A DNA stretch of 64,000 bases from Arthrobacter sp. B1I2 (GCF_030816485.1 NZ_JAUSYC010000001.1:3720001-3784000), one strand, 5' to 3'. Counted from the stretch's first letter, positions 8,339 to 17,585 are shown. The notes: generated by a model from the letters alone, not told the origin. Numbers and translations: made by a program.

Positions 8339-9911
8339 TGACGACGAATGGCTGCAACTCGGACGCCAGGCCCTCCCTGACCTTCACCGCGGCCCTGGTG
8401 CCTGCCTCGACGTGGTCCACGCTGAGGATTTCGGCGTCTGACTCATGGAGCTTGCTGATCAGGTCTCCGCGGTCATACGGGATGAGCAGGTCCATCTTGA
8501 CCGAGGGCCGGGGAATCGATTCGCTGATGGCCTTCAGCAGTTCCGGAATGCCCTCCCCTGTGCGGGCCGAGACCACCACGTGGCGTGGTTCGCGCTGCTT
8601 CAGCCGCTCCACCACGAAGGGGTCGGCCGCGTCGGCCTTGTTCAAGACGATGATCTCCGGCACCTTGCGGGCGTCAACTTCGCTGAAGACTTTCCGGACC
8701 GCAGCGATCTGTCCTTCGGGGTCGGGGTGCGAAGCGTCCACCACGTGCAGGATCAGGTCCGAGTCCGCTACCTCCTCGAGGGTGGAGCGGAAGGCTTCCA
8801 CCAACTGGGTGGGCAGCGAACGGACGAATCCAACGGTGTCGGCCAGGGTGTACCCCAGGCCGTCCGCGGTTTCGGCCTTGCGGACGGTGGGATCCAGCGT
8901 GGCGAACAGTGCGTTCTCCACGAGGACGCCGGCGTCCGTGAGCCGGTTGAGCAGCGAGGACTTGCCGGCGTTGGTGTACCCGGCAATCGCCACGGAGGGC
9001 ACTTCATTACGACGGCGGTTGGCCCGCTTGGTCTCGCGTGCCGGCTTCATTGCGGCGATTTCGCGCCGCAGCTTCGCCATGCGGGTACGGATCCGGCGCC
9101 GGTCCAGTTCGATCTTGGTTTCACCGGGGCCGCGGGAGCCCATGCCGGCGGCAGCGCCGCCGACCTGGCCACCGGCCTGGCGGGACATGGAGTCGCCCCA
9201 GCCGCGCAGGCGGGGAAGCAGGTATTCCAGCTGCGCCAGCTCCACCTGGGCTTTGCCTTCGCGGCTCTTGGCGTGCTGGGCGAAGATGTCCAGGATCAGG
9301 GCCGTCCGGTCGATGACCTTGACCTTGACGATGTCTTCAAGGCCACGACGCTGGGAAGGTGCCAGTTCGGCGTCCACCACCACGGTGTCCGCACCCGTCG
9401 ACATGACAATGTCCTTGAGCTCCAGTGCCTTGCCTGAACCCAGGAAGGTTCCGGGGTCCGGCTTGTCCCGGCGCTGCACCAGCCCGTCCAGGACCTCCGA
9501 ACCGGCAGTCTCGGCGAGGGCTGCAAGCTCACGCAGCGAGTTTTCGGCGTCGGCAAGCGTTCCCTCGGACCAAAGCCCGGCCAGGACCACGCGCTCCAGG
9601 CGCAGCTGGCGGTACTCGACTTCGGTGACATCTTCGAGTTCGGTGGACAGGCCTGCCCTGCGGCGCAGGGCGCGCCGTTCCTCAAGGTCCTGCTGGTCGC
9701 CGTCGTACGTTGAGTGTTCTTCGTCAACGCGGGAAATGGCCTGTGCCTTGCCGAGCACCGCTTTTCCGTTGCCGCTGCCTTCACCGCCGGGCGTGCTGAC
9801 ATTCTTGGCCGGGACGTCCTTGGCGAGGATCCGGTCGATAACAGCCTGGATCTCCTGCGGACTCATGTCCTGGGCGGCTGGATCGGAACCGGTGTTGGGC
9901 TGGCTGGTCAT
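8331..9911 (-). CDS. hflX: GTPase HflX
   Basis: A translational GTPase of 526 residues that binds the 50S subunit and splits or rescues ribosomes under stress. The N-terminal HflX domain and a glycine-rich linker (GGQVGGAAAGMGSRGPGE) precede the G domain, which has G1 GYTNAGKSSLLN, G3 DTVGF and G4 NKAD. The start at 9911 is chosen because AAAGGAGA precedes it by a few bases; a longer in-frame start at 10001 has no such site. The N-terminal 100 residues are actinobacterium-like and of low complexity. dinG follows with overlapping ends. Confidence 0.93.
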   Translation of the reverse strand: MTSQPNTGSDPAAQDMSPQEIQAVIDRILAKDVPAKNVSTPGGEGSGNGKAVLGKAQAISRVDEEHSTYDGDQQDLEERRALRRRAGLSTELEDVTEVEYRQLRLERVVLAGLWSEGTLADAENSLRELAALAETAGSEVLDGLVQRRDKPDPGTFLGSGKALELKDIVMSTGADTVVVDAELAPSQRRGLEDIVKVKVIDRTALILDIFAQHAKSREGKAQVELAQLEYLLPRLRGWGDSMSRQAGGQVGGAAAGMGSRGPGETKIELDRRRIRTRMAKLRREIAAMKPARETKRANRRRNEVPSVAIAGYTNAGKSSLLNRLTDAGVLVENALFATLDPTVRKAETADGLGYTLADTVGFVRSLPTQLVEAFRSTLEEVADSDLILHVVDASHPDPEGQIAAVRKVFSEVDARKVPEIIVLNKADAADPFVVERLKQREPRHVVVSARTGEGIPELLKAISESIPRPSVKMDLLIPYDRGDLISKLHESDAEILSVDHVEAGTRAAVKVREGLASELQPFVVND

Positions 9912-10348
9912 GGTCTCCTTTGAAGATTCGGCAATTCCAGAATAGTGCTGATTGGTTGGAAGTTGGAACGTATTCGCGCTGGGCTTACGGCCTGCGGTCA
10001 TGCATTTCTCCTGGTTATGGGTCCGCCGGCTGCGATGCCGGGGCCGGGGATGCCGCGTCGGGACGGCGGCAGGGCTAAAGAGGGCCGGAAAATGGCGGGA
10101 AATGCAGCAGGGGGCTGACTTTCGAGTATTGTCCGGCGGCCGGACAGACCAGGAAGTCTGGGCCGGTGCACAAGCGGAAGGCTGGAAACCTGCGTCGCTG
10201 CGGGACGGGCTGTCGCTGGAGGACAGGCTGCGGGACGGGCGTGGCCCGTGCCGGCTACTCGAAGATCAGGAACATGCCATCCAGCCTAGCAGAGGGCACT
10301 CCGGCACGGTTTCCCATTACGCTGCAAGGGGAACTACTCTGGCCAGTT
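9912..10348. other. Intergenic region of 437 bases between hflX and a methyltransferase gene
   Basis: No convincing gene is seen. The right part lies upstream of the divergent methyltransferase gene, the left part holds the hflX leader and ribosome binding site. A 14-base direct repeat GCTGCGGGACGGGC occurs at 10197-10210 and 10227-10240. Open frames here on the plus strand have no recognisable content and are taken as chance frames in GC-rich DNA. Confidence 0.6.
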
Positions 10349-10972
10349 ATGGAGTCCGCACACTATTTCAGTACCTCCCCGGCCCGCCCCTTTACCCGCA
10401 AACCCCTCACGGTGGAATTGGCCGGTGAAACGCGCCGGCTCCAGACGTCCACGGGCATCTTCAGCCCGGACGGAATCGATAAGGGCACTACGGTGCTCCT
10501 GGCCGAGGTCCCTGCCCCGCACCCCCAGGGGAACCTACTGGACATCGGGTGCGGCTGGGGGCCCATTGCACTCACCATGGCACTGCTGGCGCCTGCGTCA
10601 AAGGTCTATGCGGTGGACGTCAACGAACGCTGTATTGCCCTGACCAACGAAAACGCCGCCGCGCTGGGACTGTCCAACGTCGTCGCCAGCACGCCGGAGG
10701 CGGTGGACGCCGACGTTCGCTTCGACACCATCTGGTCCAACCCGCCCATCAGGATCGGCAAGGACGAGTTGCATGCCCTGCTCAAGCTCTGGCTTCCGCG
10801 CCTGGCAGACGGCGGTACGGCATGGCTGGTAGTGCAGAAGAACCTGGGCTCGGATTCCCTTCAGCGCTGGTTGGCTACCGAACTGGACAGCTCATTCACG
10901 GTGACCCGCGAGTCAACGTCAAAGTCCTTCCGGATCCTGAAAGTCACGAAAGCGTCCCGCTCGCCACAATGA
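10349..10972 (+). CDS. Class I SAM-dependent methyltransferase, RsmC-like
   Basis: A 207-residue methyltransferase with the SAM-binding motif LLDIGCGWGPIALTMA, an acidic motif II in KVYAVDVNERCIAL, and the catalytic motif NPPIR, which is the form seen in RsmC-type enzymes that methylate guanine N2 in 16S rRNA. It corresponds to the small methyltransferase domain only. The substrate is therefore probably rRNA, but this is inferred. The ATG at 10349 fits the family N-terminus (HYFSTSP). A TACTCT hexamer lies 8 bases before it. Its 3' end overlaps the convergent dapF by 29 bases. Confidence 0.85.
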   Translation: MESAHYFSTSPARPFTRKPLTVELAGETRRLQTSTGIFSPDGIDKGTTVLLAEVPAPHPQGNLLDIGCGWGPIALTMALLAPASKVYAVDVNERCIALTNENAAALGLSNVVASTPEAVDADVRFDTIWSNPPIRIGKDELHALLKLWLPRLADGGTAWLVVQKNLGSDSLQRWLATELDSSFTVTRESTSKSFRILKVTKASRSPQ

Positions 10973-11888
10973 CGGCTGGGCCGCTGAGCTCCACGTGCTC
11001 GTGTCCGCCGGGGCCGGCAAAGAATTTCACGCCCACCACTCCTCCGGGAACGTGGACACGCCAGGCATCAGGCGCTTCAGCGCCCGCCCAGTGGCGGATT
11101 GCGACGGCGGCGGCACACGCGCCCGTTCCGCAGGATTGGGTCTCCCCAACCCCGCGCTCGTGGACCCGCATGGTCACTGAGCCGACGCCGTCATGGACCA
11201 GCGGCTCCGCGGGAACCACGAACTCCACGTTGGTCCCGTTCACCGGTACGGGATCGACCTTCGGCGCGGTGAAGAGCCGGGTGCCCGCGAGCTCGGTGAG
11301 TTCCGCGAGGGCCACCACGGTGTGCGGGTTGCCCATGCTGACGGAGAGAGCCGGCCGGGGAACTTCCAGCCCGTCGGCAGTGACCAGGGAATCCATGGCC
11401 TTGGCGCTGGCTTCCCCGGGGAAGATGAACTCCCAGGGCCCCATGTCCACCGCATAGCCGTCCCCGGTCCGGACCACGGTCTTCACCCCGCCGCGGGTGC
11501 CGATGGTGAGCGATCCGCCGTCGGGCAGGTCAATGAGGCCCTCGGTCCTGAGGAAGTGGACGAAAACCCGCACCCCGTTGCCGCACATTTCGGACAGCGA
11601 GCCGTCGGCGTTGCGGTAATCCATGAACCATTCCGCGTCCGGGGCCCCCGCGAGCAGTTCCTGGCCTTCCGGCAGGAAACGGGACGGGACAGCCCTGATC
11701 AGGCCATCAGCGCCGATCCCCCGGTGCCGGTCGCAGAGTGCGGCGGCCTGGTCGGCGCCAATGGTTCGGGTTCCCTCAGGATCGGCTACCAGGACAAAGT
11801 CGTTGCCGGTGCCGTGCCCCTTGGAAAAGCGGATTCCGCTCAGTGTGCGCAGGGCGGGCCCGGTGGTTTCTGCGGGGGTAGCATTCAT
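10944..11888 (-). CDS. dapF: Diaminopimelate epimerase DapF
   Basis: The enzyme converts LL- to meso-diaminopimelate for lysine and peptidoglycan. At 314 residues it is slightly longer than usual. The N-terminal FSKGHGTGNDFVLV is the family signature. The two active-site cysteines lie in MCGNGVRVF and SCGTGACAAAV. The start at 11888 is supported by a TACGCT hexamer exactly 7 bases upstream (leaderless promoter). It follows miaA on the same strand and overlaps the 3' end of the convergent methyltransferase gene. Confidence 0.95.
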   Translation of the reverse strand: MNATPAETTGPALRTLSGIRFSKGHGTGNDFVLVADPEGTRTIGADQAAALCDRHRGIGADGLIRAVPSRFLPEGQELLAGAPDAEWFMDYRNADGSLSEMCGNGVRVFVHFLRTEGLIDLPDGGSLTIGTRGGVKTVVRTGDGYAVDMGPWEFIFPGEASAKAMDSLVTADGLEVPRPALSVSMGNPHTVVALAELTELAGTRLFTAPKVDPVPVNGTNVEFVVPAEPLVHDGVGSVTMRVHERGVGETQSCGTGACAAAVAIRHWAGAEAPDAWRVHVPGGVVGVKFFAGPGGHEHVELSGPAVIVASGTLS

Positions 11889-11895
11889 GGTCCCA

Positions 11896-11901
11896 AGCGT
11901 A
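11896..11901 (-). promoter_or_regulatory. Putative -10 element of a leaderless dapF promoter
   Basis: TACGCT on the minus strand ends 7 bases before the dapF ATG, with no Shine-Dalgarno sequence between. dapF thus seems to have its own promoter although miaA is only 59 bases upstream. Confidence 0.55.
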
Positions 11902-11947
11902 GCGGCGGATGCTGCCGGTGCTGAAACCGCAGCCCGTTGGCACGGCC

Positions 11948-12844
11948 CTATATGCACAGTGCCGTTGCCTTGCTGACGAGCTCCGGATCGTGCCAGTCGA
12001 GCCAGGCGATGCGGGGGTCGGCGCGGAACCAGGTCAGTTGCCGGCGGGCAAACTGCCGGGTGGCCACGATGGTTTCCTCCGCGGCATCCTCAATGGTTGA
12101 TGTGCCGTCCAGGACCCGCAGGAACTGCGAATAGCCGAGTGCGCGGGATGCCGTTTTGCCGCGCCGCAGGCCCCGGGCGTCGAGCAGCCGGACCTCGTCC
12201 AGCAGCCCGGCGTCCACCATCCGGTGCACCCGTACTGCCAGCCGCTCCCGGAGGACCTCACGGTCCACGCCGAGGCCCACCTGGGTGGCGGGCCGGTAGT
12301 ACTCGCGGCGGGGCATGAAGGAGCTGAAGGGCCTTCCGGTGAGTTCCTGGACCTCGAGGGCCCGGATGATCCGGCGGGCGTCCGAGACCCTGCCCGCCGA
12401 TACCGGATCCACTGCTTGCAGCCTGGCCAGGAGCGCCTGGGTGCCAAGTTGCGCATGGTCCGCCTCGAGCCGTGCACGCAGTGCGGGGTCTGTACCCGGG
12501 AACTCCAGGACATCCAGGGCGGCCCGCACGTACAGCCCGGAGCCGCCGGCGAGAATTGCGCGCCTGCCGCGGGCATGGATGTCGTCGATGACGTCGCGGG
12601 CCTGTTGCTGGAAGTCGGACACGCTGGCTTCCTGGGTTACGTCCAGGATGTCCAGGAGGTGGTGCGGCACTCCCCTGCGCTCGGCCATCGTGATTTTCGC
12701 GGTGCCGATGTCCATTCCGCGGTAGAACTGCATGGCGTCAGCATTGATGACCTCGCCATCCAGTTCGAGGGCAAGGCTGACGGCGAGGTCGGACTTGCCG
12801 GAGCCGGTAGGGCCGACGACGGCGATGACGGGCGGGGCTGCCAA
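11948..12844 (-). CDS. miaA: tRNA dimethylallyltransferase MiaA
   Basis: MiaA transfers an isopentenyl group to A37 of tRNAs that read UNN codons. MiaB then methylthiolates the product, and the two genes are adjacent here. The P-loop [12 protein letters not shown], the motif [16 protein letters not shown], and RRIIRALEV are visible. The start is uncertain. A TTG at 12844, 2 bases after the miaB stop, gives 298 residues, the usual length. The only other in-frame start is a GTG at 12955 lying well inside miaB. TTG with coupling to miaB is preferred. Confidence 0.9.
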   Translation of the reverse strand: MAAPPVIAVVGPTGSGKSDLAVSLALELDGEVINADAMQFYRGMDIGTAKITMAERRGVPHHLLDILDVTQEASVSDFQQQARDVIDDIHARGRRAILAGGSGLYVRAALDVLEFPGTDPALRARLEADHAQLGTQALLARLQAVDPVSAGRVSDARRIIRALEVQELTGRPFSSFMPRREYYRPATQVGLGVDREVLRERLAVRVHRMVDAGLLDEVRLLDARGLRRGKTASRALGYSQFLRVLDGTSTIEDAAEETIVATRQFARRQLTWFRADPRIAWLDWHDPELVSKATALCI

Positions 12845-12846
12845 CT

Positions 12847-14424
12847 TCAGCGGGTGCGCAACGGCAGCGAGGGCATGCCGAGGGAGACAGCCGCCGGTCC
12901 AGCGCCGGAACGGGGGGCCGGCGCCCCGCAGGAGTCGGCCCGGGACCTGTCCCACGCGTCCCCAGCCCGCGACCGGCGCAGGCTGTAGTCCTCAAGCGTG
13001 GGATCGGCCACCAGGTGGAAGGCCGCGGCCTCGGTAATGGTGACGGTGACCAGGTCCCCGGGCCTGGGGGCCGGAGCGCCGTCCGGGACCGAGAAGTGCA
13101 CCAGCCGCTGGTCCTGGGAGCGGCCGGACAAGCGGTGGGTTTCCTCCGACTTCCGACCGGACTGCGCGGTGACCATGACCTCCAGCCTCCGGCCGAGCTG
13201 CTTCCGGTTCTCCTCGGCGGCGATCCGGTCCTGCAGGGCGGTGAGGCGTTCGAAGCGTTCCTGGACCACGGCCTTTGGCAGCTGCTCCGGCAGTTCGGCA
13301 GCGGGCGTGCCCGGGCGCTTCGAATACTGGAACGTGAAGGCGGTGGCAAAGCGAGACTCTTCCACCACGTCCAGCGTTGCCTGGAAATCCTCTTCGGTTT
13401 CACCAGGGAACCCGACAATGATGTCGGTGGAGATGGCGGCGTGCGGGATCCTGTCCCGGACCTTGTCCAGGATGCCCAGGAATTTCGTGGACCGGTACGA
13501 ACGCTTCATGGCCCGGAGGATGCGGTCCGAACCGGACTGCAGCGGCATGTGAAGCTGCGGCATCACGTTGGGTGTCTCTGCCATGGCATCGATGACGTCA
13601 TCGGTGAAGGCGGCAGGGTGCGGGCTGGTGAAGCGGACGCGTTCAAGCCCCTCGATTTCGCCGCAGGCGCGGAGGAGTTTGGAGAAAGCCTGGCGGTCCC
13701 CGAATTCGACACCGTAGGAGTTGACGTTCTGGCCGAGGAGGGTCACTTCGATGGCGCCATCGTCCACGAGCGCCTGGATTTCGGCGAGGATATCCCCTGG
13801 CCGGCGGTCCTTCTCCTTGCCGCGGAGGGCCGGCACGATGCAGAACGTGCAGGTGTTGTTGCAGCCGACAGAGATGGACACCCAGCCGGAGTAGACGGAG
13901 TCGCGCTTTGTGGGGAGGGTGGACGGGAAGACGTCCAGGGACTCCAGGATCTCCAGCTGGGCCTCGTTGTTGTGCCGTGCGCGGTCCAGGAGGGCTGGCA
14001 GGGCACCGACGTTGTGAGTGCCGAAAACTGCGTCCACCCATGGTGCCTTCTTGAGGATGGTTTCGCGGTCCTTCTGGGCCAGGCACCCGCCCACGGCGAT
14101 CTGCATGCCGGGGTTGGCGGCCTTCACGGGGGCAAGGATGCCGAGGTTCCCGTAGAGCTTGTTGTCGGCGTTTTCCCGCACAGCGCAGGTATTGAACACC
14201 ACCACATCGGCATGTTCGCCATCCGCCGGAACATAGCCCGCATCCTCAAGCATGCCGGCCATGCGCTCCGAGTCGTGCACGTTCATCTGGCAACCGAACG
14301 TGCGGACCTGGTAAGTACGCGGCTGCGCGGTACCGGATTGCGGCACGGCGCCGGTTTGCGAAAGGGCATTTGGCTCAACGGACGCGGCAGCACCGGAACG
14401 GGGGGAAGGAATGGTCAAACTCAC
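12847..14424 (-). CDS. miaB: tRNA-2-methylthio-N6-dimethylallyladenosine synthase MiaB
   Basis: A radical SAM methylthiotransferase of 525 residues that adds the methylthio group to i6A37 of tRNA. The N-terminal UPF0004 domain holds three Fe-S cysteines (in [20 protein letters not shown] and VGGCLAQKD). The radical SAM triad is CNNTCTFC, and a TRAM domain follows around residues 415-475. The N-terminal 35 and C-terminal 40 residues are low-complexity additions. It begins with GTG, 3 bases downstream of the recX stop, and is followed by miaA. It completes the pair of enzymes for ms2i6A37. Confidence 0.94.
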   Translation of the reverse strand: MSLTIPSPRSGAAASVEPNALSQTGAVPQSGTAQPRTYQVRTFGCQMNVHDSERMAGMLEDAGYVPADGEHADVVVFNTCAVRENADNKLYGNLGILAPVKAANPGMQIAVGGCLAQKDRETILKKAPWVDAVFGTHNVGALPALLDRARHNNEAQLEILESLDVFPSTLPTKRDSVYSGWVSISVGCNNTCTFCIVPALRGKEKDRRPGDILAEIQALVDDGAIEVTLLGQNVNSYGVEFGDRQAFSKLLRACGEIEGLERVRFTSPHPAAFTDDVIDAMAETPNVMPQLHMPLQSGSDRILRAMKRSYRSTKFLGILDKVRDRIPHAAISTDIIVGFPGETEEDFQATLDVVEESRFATAFTFQYSKRPGTPAAELPEQLPKAVVQERFERLTALQDRIAAEENRKQLGRRLEVMVTAQSGRKSEETHRLSGRSQDQRLVHFSVPDGAPAPRPGDLVTVTITEAAAFHLVADPTLEDYSLRRSRAGDAWDRSRADSCGAPAPRSGAGPAAVSLGMPSLPLRTR

Positions 14425-14427
14425 CAG

Positions 14428-15045
14428 TTAAGGGTAACGGCTTTGGAGCATGCCGCTGTCGGGATCCTGCCGGGAATCCAGGACTTCGTTGACAATCCGG
14501 AACGCCTGGGATGGCTGGTAGCCCTTCCTCGCCAGCATGGAGGCCAACCGCCGGACGGCTTTGTCCCGTTCCGCTTGATCGGACATATCGGTTCCGGGCC
14601 GAAGCTTGCGCTCCACCAGCGTGCGCGCCGCGGCTTCCTCCTCGGCGTCGGTCAGTTGACCCAGGGCAGCAGCCGCAGTTTCCGGATCAATGCCCTTCTC
14701 CGCGAGTTCGCGCCGGAGGGCCCCCTTGGCGAGCTTGCGGGACTGGGACCGGCTCCTGACCCACATGTCCGCAAACTCGGCGTCATTGATCAGGCGGACC
14801 TCCTGAAACTTGTCCAGCACCGCTTCGGCGACCTGTTCCGGGATATTCCGCTCTGCCAGTTTCCGGGCGAGCTGCAGCCTGCTCTTGGGTGCTGCCGTGA
14901 GCTGCCGGTACACAATGGTCTGCGCGGCCGTAAAAGGATCCGGTTCGGCGTCGACAGCCTGCGGATCCTCAGGAACGGCGAAGCCGTCCGACGGCCCTGG
15001 AGAAGGGCTGCCGGAACGGGCCCGTCGTGAACGTGGTCCGGTCAA
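14428..15045 (-). CDS. recX: Regulatory protein RecX
   Basis: RecX binds RecA filaments and moderates their activity. The 205-residue product has a polar N-terminal tail of about 40 residues and then three-helix repeats typical of RecX: LTAAPKSRLQLARKLAER, FADMWVRSRSQSRKLAKG and ALRRELAEKGID, followed by MLARKGYQPSQAFRIV. It lies 3 bases after the recA stop and so shares the recA transcript. The first start codon in frame is a TTG at 15045 without a clear ribosome binding site, so the exact N-terminus is open. Confidence 0.9.
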   Translation of the reverse strand: MTGPRSRRARSGSPSPGPSDGFAVPEDPQAVDAEPDPFTAAQTIVYRQLTAAPKSRLQLARKLAERNIPEQVAEAVLDKFQEVRLINDAEFADMWVRSRSQSRKLAKGALRRELAEKGIDPETAAAALGQLTDAEEEAAARTLVERKLRPGTDMSDQAERDKAVRRLASMLARKGYQPSQAFRIVNEVLDSRQDPDSGMLQSRYP

Positions 15046-15048
15046 GGG

Positions 15049-16104
15049 CTAGAACCCGTCGACGGCTTTCAGCTTTGGCGCGTCCTTGGACTCCTCCACG
15101 GCGGGCTTTACCCCGACACCGAGCTTCTCCTTGATGAGGCGTTCCAGTTCCGCAGCGAGTTCGGGGTTGTCGCGGAGGAACCGGCGGGAGTTCTCCATGC
15201 CCTGGCCCAGCTGGTCACCGTCGTAGGTGAACCAGGATCCGGACTTCTTGATGATGCCGTGCTCCACACCCATGTCGATGATGCCGCCTTCGCGGGAGAT
15301 GCCCTGGCCGTAGATGATGTCGAACTCGGCCACCTTGAAAGGCGGGGCCATCTTGTTCTTGACGATCTTGGCCTTGGTCCGGTTGCCGACGGAATCTGCG
15401 CCCTCCTTGAGGGTCTGGATCCGCCGGACGTCAATGCGGATCGACGCATAGAACTTCAGGGCTTTACCACCGGTGGTGGTTTCGGGGGAACCGAAGAAGA
15501 CACCGATTTTTTCACGGAGCTGGTTGATGAAGATGGCGGTGGTCTTGGTCTGGCTCAGGCGGCCGGTAATCTTACGCAGGGCCTGACTCATGAGCCGTGC
15601 CTGGAGGCCCACGTGGCTGTCTCCCATGTCGCCTTCGATTTCGGCGCGGGGTACCAGGGCGGCAACGGAGTCGATGACGATGACATCGAGCGAGCCCGAA
15701 CCGATCAGCATGTCCATGATCTCCAAGGCCTGCTCACCGGTGTCCGGCTGGGAGACGAGGAGCGCATCCGTATCCACCCCAAGCTTGGCGGCGTACTCCG
15801 GGTCCAGGGCGTGCTCAGCGTCGATGAAGGCGGCAATGCCGCCCAGCCGCTGCGCGTTGGCCACGGCGTGCAGCGCTACGGTGGTTTTACCGGAAGATTC
15901 CGGACCGTAGATCTCAACCACGCGGCCGCGGGGAAGGCCGCCAATGCCAAGGGCGACGTCCAGTGCGATGGAGCCGGTGGGAATGACTTCGATCGGGGCG
16001 CGCACTTCGTCACCCAGGCGCATGACCGAGCCCTTGCCGAACTGCTTGTCAATCTGGGCAAGCGCTGCTTCCAGCGCTTTTGCACGATCCGGGGCTGCCG
16101 CCAT
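15049..16104 (-). CDS. recA: Recombinase RecA
   Basis: RecA forms filaments on single-stranded DNA, drives homologous recombination and triggers LexA cleavage. The Walker A motif GPESSGKTT, the signature [14 protein letters not shown] and loop L2 residues around [13 protein letters not shown] are intact. The start at 16104 (351 residues) is chosen over an upstream ATG at 16161 because AGAGG precedes it by 8 bases and because the RecA-NDp promoter would start transcription at about 16160, leaving the upstream ATG at the very end of the RNA. recX follows directly. Two promoters are visible upstream. Confidence 0.97.
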   Translation of the reverse strand: MAAAPDRAKALEAALAQIDKQFGKGSVMRLGDEVRAPIEVIPTGSIALDVALGIGGLPRGRVVEIYGPESSGKTTVALHAVANAQRLGGIAAFIDAEHALDPEYAAKLGVDTDALLVSQPDTGEQALEIMDMLIGSGSLDVIVIDSVAALVPRAEIEGDMGDSHVGLQARLMSQALRKITGRLSQTKTTAIFINQLREKIGVFFGSPETTTGGKALKFYASIRIDVRRIQTLKEGADSVGNRTKAKIVKNKMAPPFKVAEFDIIYGQGISREGGIIDMGVEHGIIKKSGSWFTYDGDQLGQGMENSRRFLRDNPELAAELERLIKEKLGVGVKPAVEESKDAPKLKAVDGF

Positions 16105-16166
16105 GGTTGACACCTCTAATGCTTTCTCGATGGTGGCCTTCGCGGCCGTTTTATTGGTCATCTCTG

Positions 16167-16188
16167 ACGCTAATGGGACCCACTGACA
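16167..16188 (-). promoter_or_regulatory. RecA-NDp type (PafBC-dependent) promoter of recA
   Basis: The minus strand reads TGTCAGTG, then 8 bases, then TAGCGT. This is an exact match to the RecA-NDp pattern TGTCRGTG-N8-TANNNT known from mycobacteria, where PafBC activates DNA-damage genes without LexA. Transcription should begin about 7 bases after TAGCGT, near 16160. Confidence 0.85.
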
Positions 16189-16233
16189 TTCCGGCCTGAG
16201 GACAACGGCTATGTGGATAAACCCAATAGAAAA

Positions 16234-16260
16234 AGCATAGCGTTATCCGAACAGGTATTC
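16234..16260 (-). promoter_or_regulatory. LexA box and upstream promoter of recA
   Basis: On the plus strand GAACAGGTATTC (16249-16260) is an SOS core with one mismatch, GAAC-N4-ATTC. On the minus strand a TTCGAA element, an 18-base spacer and TATGCT (16234-16239) form a plausible promoter. The LexA box covers its -35 region and part of the spacer. Confidence 0.82.
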
Positions 16261-16308
16261 GAAGAATGAGGGTCCTGCGGCGTGTCAGCACCCGCAAGCG
16301 CAGCCGGA

Positions 16309-16533
16309 TTAATCGCGGCGCGGGGCTATGTCCCGGCCCAGCCGCCGTTCGGCCGGCACATCCTGGACAGTGCAGACTGCCAGCCAGACCTTGCGCGGCT
16401 CGACGCCTGCGGCCAGGGCCTGGTCGGCGGTGCGCCCGCCTACGTCGGCAAGGACCAGGGTACTGCTCAGCACGCGGGAGTACCCCGCCCCGAACTCGTC
16501 ATCCATCAGACGCCAGTACTCGCTGATTCGCAT
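16309..16533 (-). CDS. DUF3046 family protein
   Basis: A 74-residue protein beginning MRISEYWRLMDDEFG, which is the start of the DUF3046 family found beside recA in many actinobacteria. AGAGGA stands 8 bases before the ATG. It lies upstream of recA on the same strand with about 200 bases between, and it is divergent from a MarR-type gene. Its role is unknown; the constant link with recA is established for the family, while a role in recombination or repair would be guesswork. Confidence 0.85.
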   Translation of the reverse strand: MRISEYWRLMDDEFGAGYSRVLSSTLVLADVGGRTADQALAAGVEPRKVWLAVCTVQDVPAERRLGRDIAPRRD

Positions 16534-16561
16534 CGGTAAATCCTCTCATGATTGCGGACCC

Positions 16562-16567
16562 TAGAAT
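16562..16567 (+). promoter_or_regulatory. Putative -10 element of the leaderless MarR-gene promoter
   Basis: TAGAAT ends 7 bases before the ATG at 16575, and no ribosome binding site lies between. This favours 16575 over the upstream in-frame start at 16548. Confidence 0.6.
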
Positions 16568-16574
16568 TGTTGCC

Positions 16575-17105
16575 ATGAGCAACCCCCCGGATCTCCCGCC
16601 GCAGCAGGACGCAGGCGATGATGCCGCCGATACCGCACTGCAGAATGTCGAACACCAGATCAGCCTCTTCTGGCGGCGGGCCAGGGCCATCTCCAACCAG
16701 CTCTCGCGCGAGGTCCACCCGGATATGGAACCTGCCGCGTACGGACTGTTGACGGTCATCCGCCGCGAGGGACCCATCCGCCTGACCGAGCTTGCCATGA
16801 ACATCGGGGTGGGGAAGCCGTCGGTCAGCCGGCAGATTGCCTTCCTTGAAAGCCTGGGACTCGTGTCGAAGGAAGCGGATCCCCTGGACCGCCGGGCGCA
16901 GTCGATCCGGCTGACGCCGAAGGGCGAGGAGAAAATGCATCAGGTCCAGGACGCACGGCGCCAGGTTTTCCAGGAACGGCTGCGTGAGTGGCCGGTGGAG
17001 GACCTGCAGGAACTGGCGCGCTACATGGCCAAGCTGAACTCCACCTACGAGCGTGACGGATTCCCCAGGGAAGGCGCCCCCGCATCCCCTGACGAGGAGG
17101 AATAG
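16575..17105 (+). CDS. MarR family transcriptional regulator
   Basis: A 176-residue winged-helix regulator. The central domain (about residues 25-140) contains the recognition region LTELAMNIGVGKPSVSRQ and the wing DRRAQSIRLTPKGE, both typical of MarR proteins. The tail is acidic. MarR proteins are dimeric repressors that usually respond to small aromatic ligands. No obvious target gene is beside it; the divergent neighbour is the DUF3046 gene. Its own operator cannot be assigned with confidence. A strong hairpin follows the gene. Confidence 0.88.
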   Translation: MSNPPDLPPQQDAGDDAADTALQNVEHQISLFWRRARAISNQLSREVHPDMEPAAYGLLTVIRREGPIRLTELAMNIGVGKPSVSRQIAFLESLGLVSKEADPLDRRAQSIRLTPKGEEKMHQVQDARRQVFQERLREWPVEDLQELARYMAKLNSTYERDGFPREGAPASPDEEE

Positions 17106-17147
17106 GCGGCAGCAGCAACAAGCGGCCGGCGAAGTCGACTACCTGTG

Positions 17148-17199
17148 GGCATGCAGGAAGCCCCCGGCCAGTGAACTGGCCGGGGGCTTCCTGCATGCC
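17148..17199. terminator. Perfect 25-bp inverted repeat between convergent genes
   Basis: A 25-base arm (17148-17172), a 2-base loop GA and its exact complement (17175-17199) form a very stable hairpin. A smaller hairpin CCCACC-TTC-GGTGGG follows at 17203-17217. They lie between the convergent MarR gene and clgR and probably end transcription from both sides. No T-tract follows on either strand. Confidence 0.75.
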
Positions 17200-17225
17200 A
17201 GGCCCACCTTCGGTGGGGGCTGACT

Positions 17226-17585
17226 TTACCGGGCGCCGGAGAGAAGGCCCGTTGAGAGTTCGTCGTTCAGTTCAGTGTTGAGGTCGCGTTCCAGGTCACG
17301 GCCGTACCGCTGGGAGAATTCCTGCGGAACGGTGTCCGGAACCGCGACGCCTTCGGCCACTGCCACACGGTCGCTGACCTCACGGAGCATGCTTGACAGC
17401 GGAACATCGAGTGCCGAGCAGATCGAGGACAGAAGCTCTGACGATGCTTCCTTCTGGCCGCGTTCCACTTCGCTGAGGTACCCCAGGGAGACTCGGGCGC
17501 TGTGCGAGACTTCACGGAGCGTGCGCCCCTGACGCTGGCGGACATCGCGCAGGACATCACCAATTTCGTGACGAAGTACTACCAT
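17226..17585 (-). CDS. clgR: XRE-family regulator ClgR
   Basis: A 119-residue helix-turn-helix protein. The domain runs from about residue 8 to 65 and includes [29 protein letters not shown], quoted here only as a region between residues 18 and 46. In actinobacteria this family, ClgR, activates clp protease and other stress genes and usually lies after cinA as here. Regulation of clp genes is known for the family, not visible here. The start at 17585 is set by AAGGAG 7 bases upstream; an in-frame start 93 bases earlier lacks a site. The C-terminal tail is acidic. Confidence 0.88.
   Translation of the reverse strand: MVVLRHEIGDVLRDVRQRQGRTLREVSHSARVSLGYLSEVERGQKEASSELLSSICSALDVPLSSMLREVSDRVAVAEGVAVPDTVPQEFSQRYGRDLERDLNTELNDELSTGLLSGAR

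Noticed and set aside
9966..9976. GAAC-GTA-TTC near the hflX leader as a possible LexA box
   Set aside because: The gap is three bases instead of four and the flanks do not match the boxes at lexA, recA and 25134.
10256..10276. Short minus-strand frame starting MFLIFE, similar to the first residues of small zinc-ribbon proteins
   Set aside because: It stops after six codons and no zinc-binding cysteines follow in any frame.
9952..10428. Open frame on the plus strand between hflX and the methyltransferase gene
   Set aside because: No family likeness, no ribosome binding site, and it overlaps the methyltransferase gene in another frame.
16105..16161. Longer RecA from the ATG at 16161
   Set aside because: The RecA-NDp promoter places transcription at about 16160, and AGAGG precedes the ATG at 16104, so the 19 extra residues are unlikely.
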